Assembly: GCA_031268405.1 (NCBI GenBank)
Contig: JAIRXF010000025.1
Location: forward strand, 1 to 37,696
Direction: 5' to 3'
Source: Oscillospiraceae bacterium
GTDB taxonomy: Bacteria; Bacillota; Clostridia; Oscillospirales; Acutalibacteraceae
DNA length: 37,696 nucleotides
The notes under the pieces were generated by a model. That model saw only the letters and a list, made by a program, of their open reading frames with translations. It searched no databases and was not told where the DNA came from. Positions 8,419 to 18,509 of the stretch are shown here, in pieces. Within the stretch, counting starts at the first letter, position 1; each line of letters begins with the position of its first letter. The position numbers and the translations under genes are program-made.

Positions 8419-9453
8419 TTAAAATCCAAAATTTTCATCTAAAAATTTGCTGGTTAAAGACGATAGATATCTTATAGTTGGAATTATTTTTGCGTAATCC
8501 ATACGCGTCGGTCCAACAATCGCAATTATTCCGTCATTTTGCTTTAAAAAATTATATTTAGAAATAATCACACTAAATCTATCAAATTCGCACAATTCAT
8601 TTTCTTCTCCAACTAACACATTTATATCGTCATCTTGATTTCTTTCAAGAAAACTTAATGCTTCATTTGGTGAATTAAAAAAATTTATCAAACCCGATAT
8701 AGAATCTAAATTAAAATCCGGATAAAAAAACAAATTCGATTCTCCGGTTAAATTAATTCCAGCGTCAACAACCTCGTCTGTCAAATCTATTATAACTTCG
8801 AGAAATTTAGAAAAAACTGGAGAAATTTCTGTGAAATCTTCATTAAGAATTTCCGACAAAATTATATTTACTTTTGATATTTCCAGTCCTTTAAGTTTAT
8901 CTTGCAAAATCCTTTGAATAATTGCTAAAGTTTCTTGATCAAGACAACGTTCGCATAAAATTAATTTATTCTTAACTATACCAAGTGAAGTTACAAGTAT
9001 AACCATAATAACTCTATCTTCAACAAAAACTAGTTTTATAGCTTGAATTACAGAACTATTTTTTGTAGGAATTGCAGAGACGGCGACGCATTTTGTGATC
9101 TCTGCAATTATATCAATCACATCTTTTAAAAAATTCTCCGGATCGTTCACTTTGCAAGAAAAAATTGGCCTTGCTAGTTCCTCTTTATTTTTTAAAGACA
9201 AACCATAAGTCCCTTGACTCATCAGCTGATTGATGTAAAACCTATATCCAGAATGAGAAGGAACACGGCCCGAAGAAGCATGTGGTTGCTCAAGCAATCC
9301 CAAATGAGTAAGCTCTGCCATATCACTTCTTACGGTGGAAGATGAAACTCTTAAATCATCACACAAAGATTTAGAACTCACTGGCTCTCCGGTAATTATA
9401 TATGAATTCACTATTGCTTCTAAAACTTTAATTTTTCTTGCTCCTAGCTTCAC
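8419..9453 (-). CDS. hrcA: Heat-inducible transcription repressor HrcA
   Basis: Repressor that binds CIRCE operators and shuts off class I heat-shock genes; its folding depends on GroEL. 344 residues. N-terminal winged-helix DNA-binding domain (about 1-75; LGARKIKVLEAIVNSYI, then SSSTVRSDMAELTHLGLLEQPHAS split by the recognition helix), followed by the GAF-like HrcA domain ending with VGPTRMDYAKIIPTIRYLS. The start is GTG at 9453 with GGAGG 8 nt upstream. First gene of the operon, about 240 nt downstream of the promoter. Both CIRCE sites in this window (9661-9687 and 18801-18827) are its probable targets. Confidence 0.97.
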   Translation of the reverse strand: MKLGARKIKVLEAIVNSYIITGEPVSSKSLCDDLRVSSSTVRSDMAELTHLGLLEQPHASSGRVPSHSGYRFYINQLMSQGTYGLSLKNKEELARPIFSCKVNDPENFLKDVIDIIAEITKCVAVSAIPTKNSSVIQAIKLVFVEDRVIMVILVTSLGIVKNKLILCERCLDQETLAIIQRILQDKLKGLEISKVNIILSEILNEDFTEISPVFSKFLEVIIDLTDEVVDAGINLTGESNLFFYPDFNLDSISGLINFFNSPNEALSFLERNQDDDINVLVGEENELCEFDRFSVIISKYNFLKQNDGIIAIVGPTRMDYAKIIPTIRYLSSLTSKFLDENFGF

Positions 9454-9565
9454 TGAATCGCCTCCTATTTTTTGTATGTTAAATACAAATTAATACTTTG
9501 CCCAACACCAGAAAATTAAATCGCCATTCTAATAACGCAGCATTCTAAATCAACAACAAAGCCAC

Positions 9566-9593
9566 AACATTTTGTTTACAGATGAACAATGTT
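9566..9593 (-). other. Hairpin in the hrcA 5' leader
   Basis: Arms aacattttgtt and aacaatgtt can pair with one small bulge around an 8-nt loop. On the plus strand it is followed by a T-run, but no plus-strand gene precedes it. On the minus strand it sits in the 240-nt untranslated leader of hrcA. Function unknown. Confidence 0.35.
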
Positions 9594-9660
9594 TTTTGTG
9601 CGGTTGACAACTCAATCACTCACACAATCGCATAATCATCTATAATTTAATTATTATGAA

Positions 9661-9687
9661 TTGGCATTCAAAAGTCAAGAGTGCCAA
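9661..9687 (-). promoter_or_regulatory. CIRCE operator of the dnaK operon
   Basis: Inverted repeat TTGGCATTC - 9 nt - GAGTGCCAA, matching the CIRCE consensus TTAGCACTC-N9-GAGTGCTAA with small changes; eight of nine arm positions pair. It lies just after the expected transcription start of the hrcA promoter, where bound HrcA would block transcription. Confidence 0.92.
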
Positions 9688-9701
9688 TGCCAATGTCTTT
9701 A

Positions 9702-9730
9702 AGGTTAGCACAATCGTTAAAACTTGTCAA
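9702..9730 (-). promoter_or_regulatory. Sigma-70-type promoter of hrcA-grpE-dnaK-dnaJ
   Basis: Minus strand: -35 TTGACA (9725-9730), 17-nt spacer, -10 TAACCT (9702-9707). The start site would fall about 7 nt further, a few bases before the CIRCE operator. Confidence 0.8.
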
Positions 9731-9840
9731 CCTTGCTTCTCGTACCAAACGTAAAACGCACAAACCCCCTCCGCTACTTTAGGCTTTTAAAAAAATCAAG
9801 CTTAAGTCTCTAAAAATAGCATCGTGGCTTAATATTTCGT

Positions 9841-9927
9841 TGGTGCTGGTGACCGGACTCGAACCGGTACAATATTGCTATCGAGGGATTTTAAGTCCCT
9901 TGTGTCTGCCAATTCCACCACACCAGC
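9841..9927 (-). tRNA. tRNA-Leu (anticodon TAA)
   Basis: Acceptor arms GCTGGTG and CACCAGC pair perfectly; anticodon loop CTTAAAA reads UUA; long variable arm typical of tRNA-Leu; T-arm GGTTCGAGTCC-like. The discriminator A and an encoded CCA (9841-9843) are present. UUA is expected to be the major leucine codon in such AT-rich DNA. Confidence 0.96.
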
Positions 9928-9955
9928 ATTTAAACTAAGTTAAATTCTACACTCC

Positions 9956-9984
9956 ATAGTAATACACATAAGTCTTAAAATCAA
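9956..9984 (-). promoter_or_regulatory. Probable promoter of tRNA-Leu
   Basis: Minus strand: TTGATT (9979-9984), 17-nt spacer, TACTAT (9956-9961), about 28 nt before the mature tRNA 5' end. Confidence 0.6.
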
Positions 9985-11316
9985 CAGTTTTACAACAAAA
10001 TCCTGCGAAAATATGTGACCACTTCGTGGCATAAAATATTATTTCAAATAATTTTAAAAATTTCGTTAAAAACATTGACAAAACTAAACAGAAACTATGA
10101 AACTTAGTTAAAAATACTAAAGTTTGATAATCGCAAACAAATTAAGTTTTCATATTATCTTATTTTTAACTTTTAAACCAAAAATTTAATCATCGCACAA
10201 ACACGCACTGGTATTATAATAATTAAAACAAGTCAAATATTTAGCTTTAAAAATCTGTGCAATTCTTTACTTGTCGTTTGTTCTAAGCATATTTTTTCTT
10301 TATCAAAATTAAATAACACGCATTTTTATTTGCAAAACCTTTATCTTTTCTTGCATCATATAATAATCAAAAATACTTATTTCGTTTGTAATTAAAATTT
10401 TCACAATAAGGCAAGAATTACTATATGTTGTTTCTTATATTTTTTTAATTAAAAATTTTAAAACTCATCTTTTAATCTATAATTATTTAATAATAATTTC
10501 GGAAATTTCGCAAATTCATTTATTCATATTTGAGTTTTTAAAAATTCTGCTAAAATCGTCTTGAGTTTTCTTTTTTATTTCACCAGTTTGACACTAAACT
10601 TTATTTATATTTGCTGCTGAATTAATTTATGCAGCTGTTTTGTTAGATATAAAGATGTTAAGAAAACAAAATATTGAAAACTTTTTTGAAGAATGTTTTC
10701 GGACGTTCTTTTTTTGTGAATAAACAATATTGTTGACAATTGCGAAAACACAAAACAACGCATTCAAATTTGCAAATCACCTCGAAATCTCTTTTTATTA
10801 GACTTAAGATTTCTAAATTTAAATTTAAAAAAACACCAAAACATTTAGAATTTGCCGCCATAATTTACTTGCAATTTTAAATTCAGATCTTTAAAAGTAT
10901 TCTAAAATCTAAATTTTCGAACGCTCTTTTAAAAACAAATACAAATATTTTTGACGACTAATTTCTAACACTTTTCCCAAAAGACAATTTTTACATTTAA
11001 ATTTTGCGCTCAATTTGTCAATCTCAGAATTAAAAAATTCTTCAAACCCAATCTCATTACGATTCAGATTCTGCCCGTTTTTCGCTTGGACTTGATTTTG
11101 TATTTTCGCTTTTGACTTTCGATCTTTTTAAGAAAGATGTTCCATTCATTTATGTGTCTTTTAATTTCTTTAAGCTTACTCAAAACTGAATCTATTCTGG
11201 CTATGGCGCAACATGAGTGGATTTAACTATGGCGCAACATAAGAAGAAATTTTACTTTCAAATAAAAATAAAATTATAAAAAATCTTTAAACTATTTCGT
11301 CTTATTTTTTCCAAAT
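9985..11316. other. Gene-free AT-rich stretch between two tRNA genes
   Basis: About 1.3 kb with no reading frame I can recognise. The longest minus-strand frame (10658-10861) codes a low-complexity 67-residue peptide with no recognisable domain or ribosome site. The stretch contains poly-A/T runs and one 14-bp direct repeat near its right end. It may be an eroded gene or simply long spacer. Confidence 0.6.
11201..11240. repeat. 14-bp direct repeat
   Basis: The word ctatggcgcaacat occurs at 11201-11214 and again at 11227-11240. It is GC-richer than its surroundings. No gene or known site is associated with it. Confidence 0.6.
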
Positions 11317-11392
11317 TGGCTCCTCGTGTTGGGCTCGAACCAACGACCCTGCGGTTAACAGCCGCATGCTCTACCAACTGAGCTAACGAGGA
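11317..11392 (-). tRNA. tRNA-Asn (anticodon GTT)
   Basis: 76 nt with encoded CCA (11317-11319). Acceptor arms TCCTCGT and ACGAGGA pair; D-arm TTAGCTCAGTTGGTAGAGC; anticodon loop CTGTTAA; T-arm GTTGGTTCGAGCCCAAC. Isolated, 1.4 kb upstream of tRNA-Leu. Confidence 0.97.
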
Positions 11393-11671
11393 TCATATAA
11401 AAATCAATTTTCCCCTATTTCGTCGGAATCATTTTCGCAACTAAAATCATCTGAAACAATATTTTTATTTGCAACTTTAATTTTTATAAATTGCACTACA
11501 CTGCGCACAAAAATAATATGCTTCGCGCGCGTACGCACATCCTCAAACCAAAAAAATTTTACAATTCCCGATCCCGTTTATAACAAAACTCTTAAAATAT
11601 CACTACATCCTCAGCAGCCGGAATTTTTGAAAAATAAACTCAAATAAATCAAAATAAAGTCCACCCGATAC

Positions 11672-11707
11672 ATTTGTAAATTTACAAATACTGTTTATAA
11701 CAGTATT
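11672..11707. repeat. Two adjacent palindromes
   Basis: 11672-11689 is a perfect 18-bp palindrome, ATTTGTAAATTTACAAAT. Overlapping its right end, 11687-11707 is a second inverted repeat, AATACTGTT - TAT - AACAGTATT. Neither is followed by a clean T-run on either strand, so simple terminators are less likely than a protein-binding site or cruciform. Confidence 0.75.
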
Positions 11708-11970
11708 CTAAAAACTCGCTCATTCTATACAATATTTTTGCAATACTTTTGGATCCATTTAAATTGGGGTAAATTAAATTACGAAATAGCTTCACAAAAC
11801 ACACAAATTCATATATACATATTATTATATATAAATTAAAAATACATACATAACGGCATCTAATCGACCCCTCTTATAAAGTTATTGTAAACACATTCAA
11901 AGAAAAAATCAAGTACAAATACATCAAAAACAACACAAAAACTCACAGAATTACATGTTCTATAAATTCA

Positions 11971-12219
11971 CAAACAGTACACCACGCCCGTGTTTAAATC
12001 ATTTTATAACAAACTTAAAAAATAAAATCCTAAAACCACAACAAATACGGCAGACTAACTTCTACAAAAGCGATTAACAAAAACACAATGCTCGCAAACG
12101 GCACACCATCGCCTGTGTTTAAATCATTTTATAACAAACTTAAAAAATAAAATCCTAAAACCACAACAAATACGGTAGACTAACTTCTACAAAAGCGATT
12201 AACAAAAACACAATGCTCG
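11971..12219. repeat. 125-bp tandem duplication in non-coding DNA
   Basis: Two adjacent units, 11971-12094 and 12095-12219, both starting caaac. From tgtttaaatc onward they are nearly identical; I see one substitution (cggcagac against cggtagac) over about 100 bp, while the first 20 bp differ more. No open frame or strong hairpin is visible in the unit. Confidence 0.85.
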
Positions 12220-12321
12220 CAAACTCTACACAAGCAACCTAAAATCATTATTTAGACTTACAATTTTATCGAAATTTTTGTACTAAAAAACTTAAAATTG
12301 AAACGCAAATTTTGCAAAATA

Positions 12322-12579
12322 TCAGTCACTAGTGTATGGCAAAAGAGCTAAATATCTCGCTCGTTTAATAGCAAGTGCAAGCTTACGTTGATGGTTGGCA
12401 CAAGCTCCTGTTGCTCTGCGTGGCAAAATTTTTGACCTTTCTGAAAGAAATCGTCTCAATTTAGATAAATCTTTATAATCAACATAATCTACTCTATCGA
12501 CAACACAAAACGTACAAATTTTTTTACGACCCCTGCGATAACCACCTCGCCTGTTGTCTCTATCGTAACCCTGAGCCAT
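12322..12579 (-). CDS. rpsR: 30S ribosomal protein bS18
   Basis: 85 residues, basic. Contains the typical core [22 protein letters not shown] followed by [31 protein letters not shown] (described here as two adjacent blocks). A CxxC pair (CTFC) plus a later Cys suggests the zinc-binding form of S18. In the 30S platform it pairs with S6, whose gene is two genes upstream. ATG start with AGGAGG. Order rpsF-ssb-rpsR is the usual Firmicute one, but the 307-bp gap to ssb is unusually long. Confidence 0.97.
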   Translation of the reverse strand: MAQGYDRDNRRGGYRRGRKKICTFCVVDRVDYVDYKDLSKLRRFLSERSKILPRRATGACANHQRKLALAIKRARYLALLPYTSD

Positions 12580-12886
12580 TAATTCTTCCTCCTAGATTTA
12601 ATTATATATTAATTTTTTCTACAAATTCTAAACAAACAAAACATAAAATCACCATAAAAACACCGCGCTCAACCAACAAATTTAAAGTAAATAAGATACA
12701 AAAACCAAACGAATCTAAATCGTTATCAAATCTTTTAATATTAAGCGAACCCGCAAAACACAACAAGTCACTGATTTTGAATCAAAATAAAGACAAAACG
12801 ATGCTTGTAAACTTTAAGGTTAAAAATCATATGACAAAATATCAGACCTTAAATTTTGATGATGTTAGCATTAGCAGCAATAAAAA
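12580..12886. other. Long spacer between ssb and rpsR
   Basis: 307 bp between two normally adjacent genes. Apart from the rpsR ribosome site (AGGAGG near 12590) I see no gene, strong hairpin or convincing promoter. Confidence 0.5.
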
Positions 12887-13366
12887 TTAAAATGGTAGAT
12901 CGTTGTCAATGGGAATCTCTTGAAAATCATCAGAATCACCATTTGAGTAAGAACTTTTGCCTTCTGAGGCAACAGAGTGAGCTACTTCAGAAGACGCCGT
13001 TTCAACTTCAGGTGGAGGAACAACGGCATCAGAAACATAACTATTGCGCTTGGGCTCGGCAAAATGAACATTATTAGCAACAATCTCAAAAGCTCTTCTT
13101 TTATTTCCATCTTTATCTTGATAATTTCTGATCTGAATCGAACCCTGAACAGCCACTAATTGCCCTTTGGAAAAATATTTACACACAAACTCTGCAGTCT
13201 TACGCCAAGCAACTATATCTACAAAATCGGTAACCTTTTCGCCATTCGGCGGCACATATGAACGATCGACAGCCAAAGTAAAACTAGTAACTGGAATATC
13301 GGTTGTAGTATGACGCAGCTCCGGATCACCAGTCAATCTACCCATCAAAACACAAACATTAAGCAC
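12887..13366 (-). CDS. ssb: Single-stranded DNA-binding protein
   Basis: Protects single-stranded DNA and recruits partners in replication and repair. N-terminal OB-fold (about 1-108; LNVCVLMGRLTGDPELR, VDIVAWRKTAEFVCKYFSKG), a flexible acidic Ser-rich linker, and the conserved C-terminal tip ending IDNDLPF, the docking site for partner proteins. I chose GTG at 13366: AAGGAGG lies 7 nt upstream and the protein then begins MLNVCVLMGRL, as in homologues (159 residues). A longer frame reaches 13420 but its extra hydrophobic N-terminus contains the ribosome site. Between rpsF and rpsR. Confidence 0.97.
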   Translation of the reverse strand: MLNVCVLMGRLTGDPELRHTTTDIPVTSFTLAVDRSYVPPNGEKVTDFVDIVAWRKTAEFVCKYFSKGQLVAVQGSIQIRNYQDKDGNKRRAFEIVANNVHFAEPKRNSYVSDAVVPPPEVETASSEVAHSVASEGKSSYSNGDSDDFQEIPIDNDLPF

Positions 13367-13535
13367 AACAAAACCTCCTTTTACAAAAACACATAATTTT
13401 ACAAAATCTACAAATAACATTTTTTATCAACAGCGATTCTTACAAACATTGTTTTAAAATAATTCAAAATTTCAAATCGTTTGATGATAAAATGTTGGAA
13501 AAAATCTTTAAACGGCGCTGCAATACTTTTTAAAT

Positions 13536-13988
13536 TTAATTAACAACATCTTCTGGAGCTGTAGTCTGAGCGCTAACATCATCCGTAGCAACACTTTCCT
13601 CTGTCGCAACGCTAGGCACCGCTGCTGCTGCAACAGATCTTACACTTTTACGCTTAGACCTTCGGTTTTTGTGATGCTCACTCTCATCAAGATTCACAAT
13701 CAACGAACGCAAAACACCCTCCGTGATACCACAAATCCTGTCAAGCTCCAACGGAAAATCAACACTACTTTTAAACTTAAACAACACATAGTGAGCTTCA
13801 TTTTCTTTATTAATAGGATAGACAAGATGTCTTTTACCCCATTCATCTACCGAATCAAGCTTTGCAGAAGTCGACAGCAAATTCTTGAATTTTTCTACAA
13901 GACCAGAAACAACTTCTTCTCCACCTTTTAAAGAAAAGACGATTACTGTTTCGTAGCTGGACTCTTTATTTTTTGAAATTTCCTGCAT
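13536..13988 (-). CDS. rpsF: 30S ribosomal protein bS6
   Basis: 150 residues, longer than the usual 95-100. The S6 fold occupies about residues 8-105 (YETVIVFSLKGGEE, VDEWGKRHLVYPINKENEAHY, FKFKSS). A basic stretch (HHKNRRSKRKS) is followed by a low-complexity Ala/Val/Thr/Asp tail. S6 binds S18 in the 30S platform. ATG start with AAAAGGAG. First gene of the rpsF-ssb-rpsR cluster; ssb begins 169 bp downstream. Confidence 0.96.
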   Translation of the reverse strand: MQEISKNKESSYETVIVFSLKGGEEVVSGLVEKFKNLLSTSAKLDSVDEWGKRHLVYPINKENEAHYVLFKFKSSVDFPLELDRICGITEGVLRSLIVNLDESEHHKNRRSKRKSVRSVAAAAVPSVATEESVATDDVSAQTTAPEDVVN

Positions 13989-14267
13989 TTATAAACACTC
14001 CTTTTGGACATTAGGCGCAAAATCAGCGCAAGGAAGTTCATCAAAAGATTTGATGTGAAGCGGACTAAATCATAAAAACACACAACTAAAAAATTACAAA
14101 ATCTCACTTCAACAGGCAAAACCACTCAAATTCACTTCACATCTTCAGAGTTTATCAACAAATCAAATTCGAGTCAAGCAATCAAATCCATTAAAACACA
14201 AAACTTTAAACTATTCACTTAATGAAAATATACCTCGGTGAATTGTTAATTAACTTTGAATTAAACT

Positions 14268-14999
14268 TTAGATTTTGCGATCTGCACCACTTACAATATC
14301 TCGTCTGATAAAACTCCAAAGCGCCAAACTGCACATCAATAAAATCCAAACAAGTTGTATCAACACGCCTTTCATAAGATCGTATTCCAGGGCGCTAAAA
14401 ATCCAAAAATTTAACAAATTAATATTAATATTAAAACGATAATTTAAAAACGCATTAAGGCTAAAAAGAAAAATAGTTATACCCCCCTGAAAAATATACA
14501 TAAAAACCAGAGAAGACCCCGCACTCCTAATTAAAAAAGACACAGTAAAAGAAAAGCAGGTCCAAGCAATTATAGTCATAAAATTTGAGAACAATGATGT
14601 AAAAAAACTTTTAGACACATGTCCAAATCTAAATGAAAATACACCTACTAATATGGCAAAAATAGTGGATACAGCAAATAAAAAAACAGCGAAACAACAA
14701 GATGAAATCATTTTTGAAACAAAAAAATCAACTCGAGTCACGCCGCTGGATACAATAGCTGCCAATCTTCCGGATTTAAATTCTTCAACCACAAAAAAAA
14801 CAGTAAACATGGACGAAAAAATGTGAATAGGAGGCTTAAACGATTCTAAAAAACTAATAACAGTAATATCTTGTCCTGTTTCTAAAATTCGCAACCCAAC
14901 AGCGGAAAATACCGGGAAAATAATCGCTAAAATAGTTAATATTAAAAAATTTGTCATTCTTCTTGCTTTGTAAAAATCTGATTTTAAAACATCCAACAA
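14268..14999 (-). CDS. ABC-2 type transporter permease
   Basis: 243 residues with about six hydrophobic segments and a soluble loop after the first (TGQDITVISFLESFKPP). The pattern, together with the ATPase encoded just upstream, indicates an ABC-2 exporter of the bacitracin/lantibiotic-immunity (BcrA/BcrB-like) kind; the substrate cannot be told. The motif EEFKSGRLAAIVSSGVTR after the second helix fits the coupling region of such permeases. The start is TTG at 14999, 8 nt after AAGGGGG. It lies 251 bp after the ATPase gene, and an 11-base G run (minus strand) sits in that gap. Confidence 0.85.
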   Translation of the reverse strand: MLDVLKSDFYKARRMTNFLILTILAIIFPVFSAVGLRILETGQDITVISFLESFKPPIHIFSSMFTVFFVVEEFKSGRLAAIVSSGVTRVDFFVSKMISSCCFAVFLFAVSTIFAILVGVFSFRFGHVSKSFFTSLFSNFMTIIAWTCFSFTVSFLIRSAGSSLVFMYIFQGGITIFLFSLNAFLNYRFNININLLNFWIFSALEYDLMKGVLIQLVWILLMCSLALWSFIRRDIVSGADRKI

Positions 15000-15186
15000 A
15001 CTATAAACCCCCTTAAAATTAAATTAATGTTACGCTTAAATTAAAGCCTTAAAAACAAAAATAACTACCAAGACTGCATCGTAATCCACAAATATATTTT
15101 TCATTACTTAGCATTTGCTTGCAATCAATAACGTTAAAATAGCAATCAACCAATCTTATACGCTAATAAAAAATAAATCTATTTTT

Positions 15187-15197
15187 CCCCCCCCCCC
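15187..15197. repeat. 11-nt C tract (G tract on the coding strand)
   Basis: Eleven consecutive C between the ABC ATPase and permease genes, in otherwise very AT-rich DNA. Such tracts are prone to slippage in length. It is outside both coding regions. Confidence 0.95.
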
Positions 15198-15250
15198 GAC
15201 CGACAATTTACAAACTCCAACTGAGTAAGTTCCCTATTGCAATTTAGGGT

Positions 15251-16168
15251 TTAGAGATCCTTGTTAACTCCAGCAATCTTTAAAAAATAACTTTCCAAAT
15301 CAACTTGATTTTTAGAAATAGCCTCAACAATAATACCGTTGCTAGATAATAGCCTGTTAATTTCTCCAGGTTTCTCTCCGTTTTCAAATAACTCTATTGT
15401 GCTATCATCTCTAATTTTATAATTTTTCGTACCCAAATCCTTTTCTATTATTTCTATAGATCTTTTGATATTGTCTACTTTAATCAACAAACTTGGCTCG
15501 GAACGTTCATTTAATTCGGTTGAGCTAAACTCCTCAATTAATTTACCATCTTCCATAATGCCGTATCTGGTTGCAAATTTAGAAAGCTCACTCAACAAAT
15601 GACTAGAAATAAAAACGGTAACACCATATTTTTGATTTAAATTTTTAATTAAATCACGAAACTCTTTAATGCCCGAAGGATCTAAGCCGTTGATTGGCTC
15701 ATCTAAAATAAGAAATTCGGGATTGCCTATAAGCGACAGAGCTATAACAAGCCTTTGCTTCATTCCCAAAGAAAGATTCCCTGCTTTTTTTTTTCTAGCT
15801 ACATCGAGTCCTACTCTTTTTATTAAGGAGTCTACAACACTTTTATCTTTTATACCAAGTAAAATTCTGTGAGCTTCTAAATTTTGCTCGACATTCATCC
15901 ACATATAAAGACAAGGATTTTCGACGCTGGAACCAATCTTTTTTCTTGCCGTATCTGGATTTTCTCCTCCAAACAGCTCAACTCTTCCCTCGGTTGGACA
16001 AATAACCCCTAAAATCATACGAATTAAAGTAGTTTTACCAGCACCGTTGCGACCTATAAAACCGTAAATATCACCTCTTCGAACATCGATATTGATTCTG
16101 TTTACTGCGACTTTTTTTTTATAAACCTTGCTGAGCATACTGGTCTTCAAAATAGAATACGTATTAAT
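15251..16168 (-). CDS. ABC transporter ATP-binding protein
   Basis: Nucleotide-binding subunit pairing with the permease downstream. Walker A GRNGAGKT (about 39-46), Q-loop region SSVENPCLY, signature LSLGMKQRL, Walker B FLILDEP, switch His in ISSHLLSEL, then a C-terminal domain of about 90 residues as in drug and antimicrobial-peptide exporters (BcrA-like). The start is unusual. Homologues begin near NTYSILKTSML, and the only ribosome site (GGGAGG, 16177-16182) points to an ATT codon at 16168, 8 nt downstream; no ATG, GTG or TTG lies at that position. Alternatives are ATG at 16270 (adds 34 unlikely residues) or the internal TTG/ATG a few codons later. Confidence 0.9.
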   Translation of the reverse strand: MNTYSILKTSMLSKVYKKKVAVNRINIDVRRGDIYGFIGRNGAGKTTLIRMILGVICPTEGRVELFGGENPDTARKKIGSSVENPCLYMWMNVEQNLEAHRILLGIKDKSVVDSLIKRVGLDVARKKKAGNLSLGMKQRLVIALSLIGNPEFLILDEPINGLDPSGIKEFRDLIKNLNQKYGVTVFISSHLLSELSKFATRYGIMEDGKLIEEFSSTELNERSEPSLLIKVDNIKRSIEIIEKDLGTKNYKIRDDSTIELFENGEKPGEINRLLSSNGIIVEAISKNQVDLESYFLKIAGVNKDL

Positions 16169-16475
16169 AATTAAAACCTCCCAACTTAAAATAATCAAAT
16201 GCAAACACCTTAAGCTACAAAAATTTACATCTGAGGTAATAAATTCAATTCTACACCAAAAAACACACAAATCAATAATTACTAAACAAACTCAACAAAT
16301 CTTTTCAAAACTATGTAGTAATCCAGAATTTAAAAACAAACAAAACCGTTAATCTTATAACTTTCGTAAATAAAAAAGACTTTCTAAAAATCTAATACAC
16401 CGCGCAAATCCGGCTGGCCGCCGAGTAAAAGCGGCCCAACACGAATTTTTTACGCAACGATTAAAAATAAAATAC
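16169..16475. other. Spacer between groEL and the ABC ATPase gene
   Basis: About 300 bp. It contains the ribosome site of the ATPase gene and a GC-rich hairpin (GGCCGC 16416-16421 with GCGGCC 16431-16436) about 40 bp after the groEL stop. That hairpin could end groEL transcription but has no T-run, so I do not call it a terminator. Confidence 0.5.
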
Positions 16476-18149
<1,674 letters not shown>

Positions 18150-18224
18150 TTAATCTCCAATACAAACCTCATACTCAATAAATCTAACTTGTTATTGTCG
18201 TAGAAACAAAAACAATCTCAAAAA

Positions 18225-18509
18225 CTACTGCACAAGTGCTAAAATATCGGACTGTTTAACTATTGTGTACTCTTCGCCCTCTAATTTTATATCTGTTCCA
18301 GAATATTTACTTGCAATGACCTTATCTCCCGGTTTAACGTGCATAACAACCTTTTTGCCTTCAACTTCTCCTCCTGGACCCACTGCCAAAACAGAAGCAA
18401 CCTGCGGCTTCTCTTTAGCGGAACTTGCTAAAAGAATACCACTCTTTGTGGCGGTTTCTGGCTCCTCCAATTTAATAAGTACTCTGTCTGTGAGGGGTTT
18501 GATGTTCAT
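18225..18509 (-). CDS. groES: 10 kDa co-chaperonin GroES
   Basis: 94 residues. Starts MNIKPLTDRVLIKLEEPE; the mobile loop (ETATKSGILLASSAKEKPQ) and the domain end VKQSDILALVQ are typical. I chose ATG at 18509, with AGGAGG about 9 nt upstream, over a longer frame beginning at 18545. It caps GroEL, encoded next. About 300 nt of untranslated leader separates it from the promoter and CIRCE site. Confidence 0.97.
   Translation of the reverse strand: MNIKPLTDRVLIKLEEPETATKSGILLASSAKEKPQVASVLAVGPGGEVEGKKVVMHVKPGDKVIASKYSGTDIKLEGEEYTIVKQSDILALVQ

Larger units (their letters stand above)
11393..12321. other. Gene-free stretch with repeats and palindromes
   Basis: About 930 bp with no credible coding region on either strand. 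It holds two adjacent palindromes (11672-11707), an alternating purine-pyrimidine run (11524-11540) and a recent 125-bp tandem duplication (11971-12219). No conserved RNA was recognised. Confidence 0.6.

Noticed and set aside
9604-9646. TTGACA at 9604-9609 with TATAAT at 9641-9646 on the plus strand
   Set aside because: The boxes are about 31 bp apart, and no plus-strand gene follows.
10658-10861. Possible 67-residue minus-strand protein in the gap between tRNAs
   Set aside because: Low-complexity composition, no ribosome site, no recognisable motif.
11227-11290. Short plus-strand frame starting MAQHKKK after the 14-bp repeat
   Set aside because: It stops after about 16 codons and has no ribosome site; resemblance to an L27 start is chance.
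11971-12219. 125-bp repeat pair as part of a CRISPR or insertion sequence
   Set aside because: Only two adjacent units, no terminal inverted repeats, no transposase and no spacer structure.
16416-16436. GC-rich hairpin after groEL as a terminator
   Set aside because: Stem of six pairs is present, but there is no T-run on the minus strand; left as unproven.
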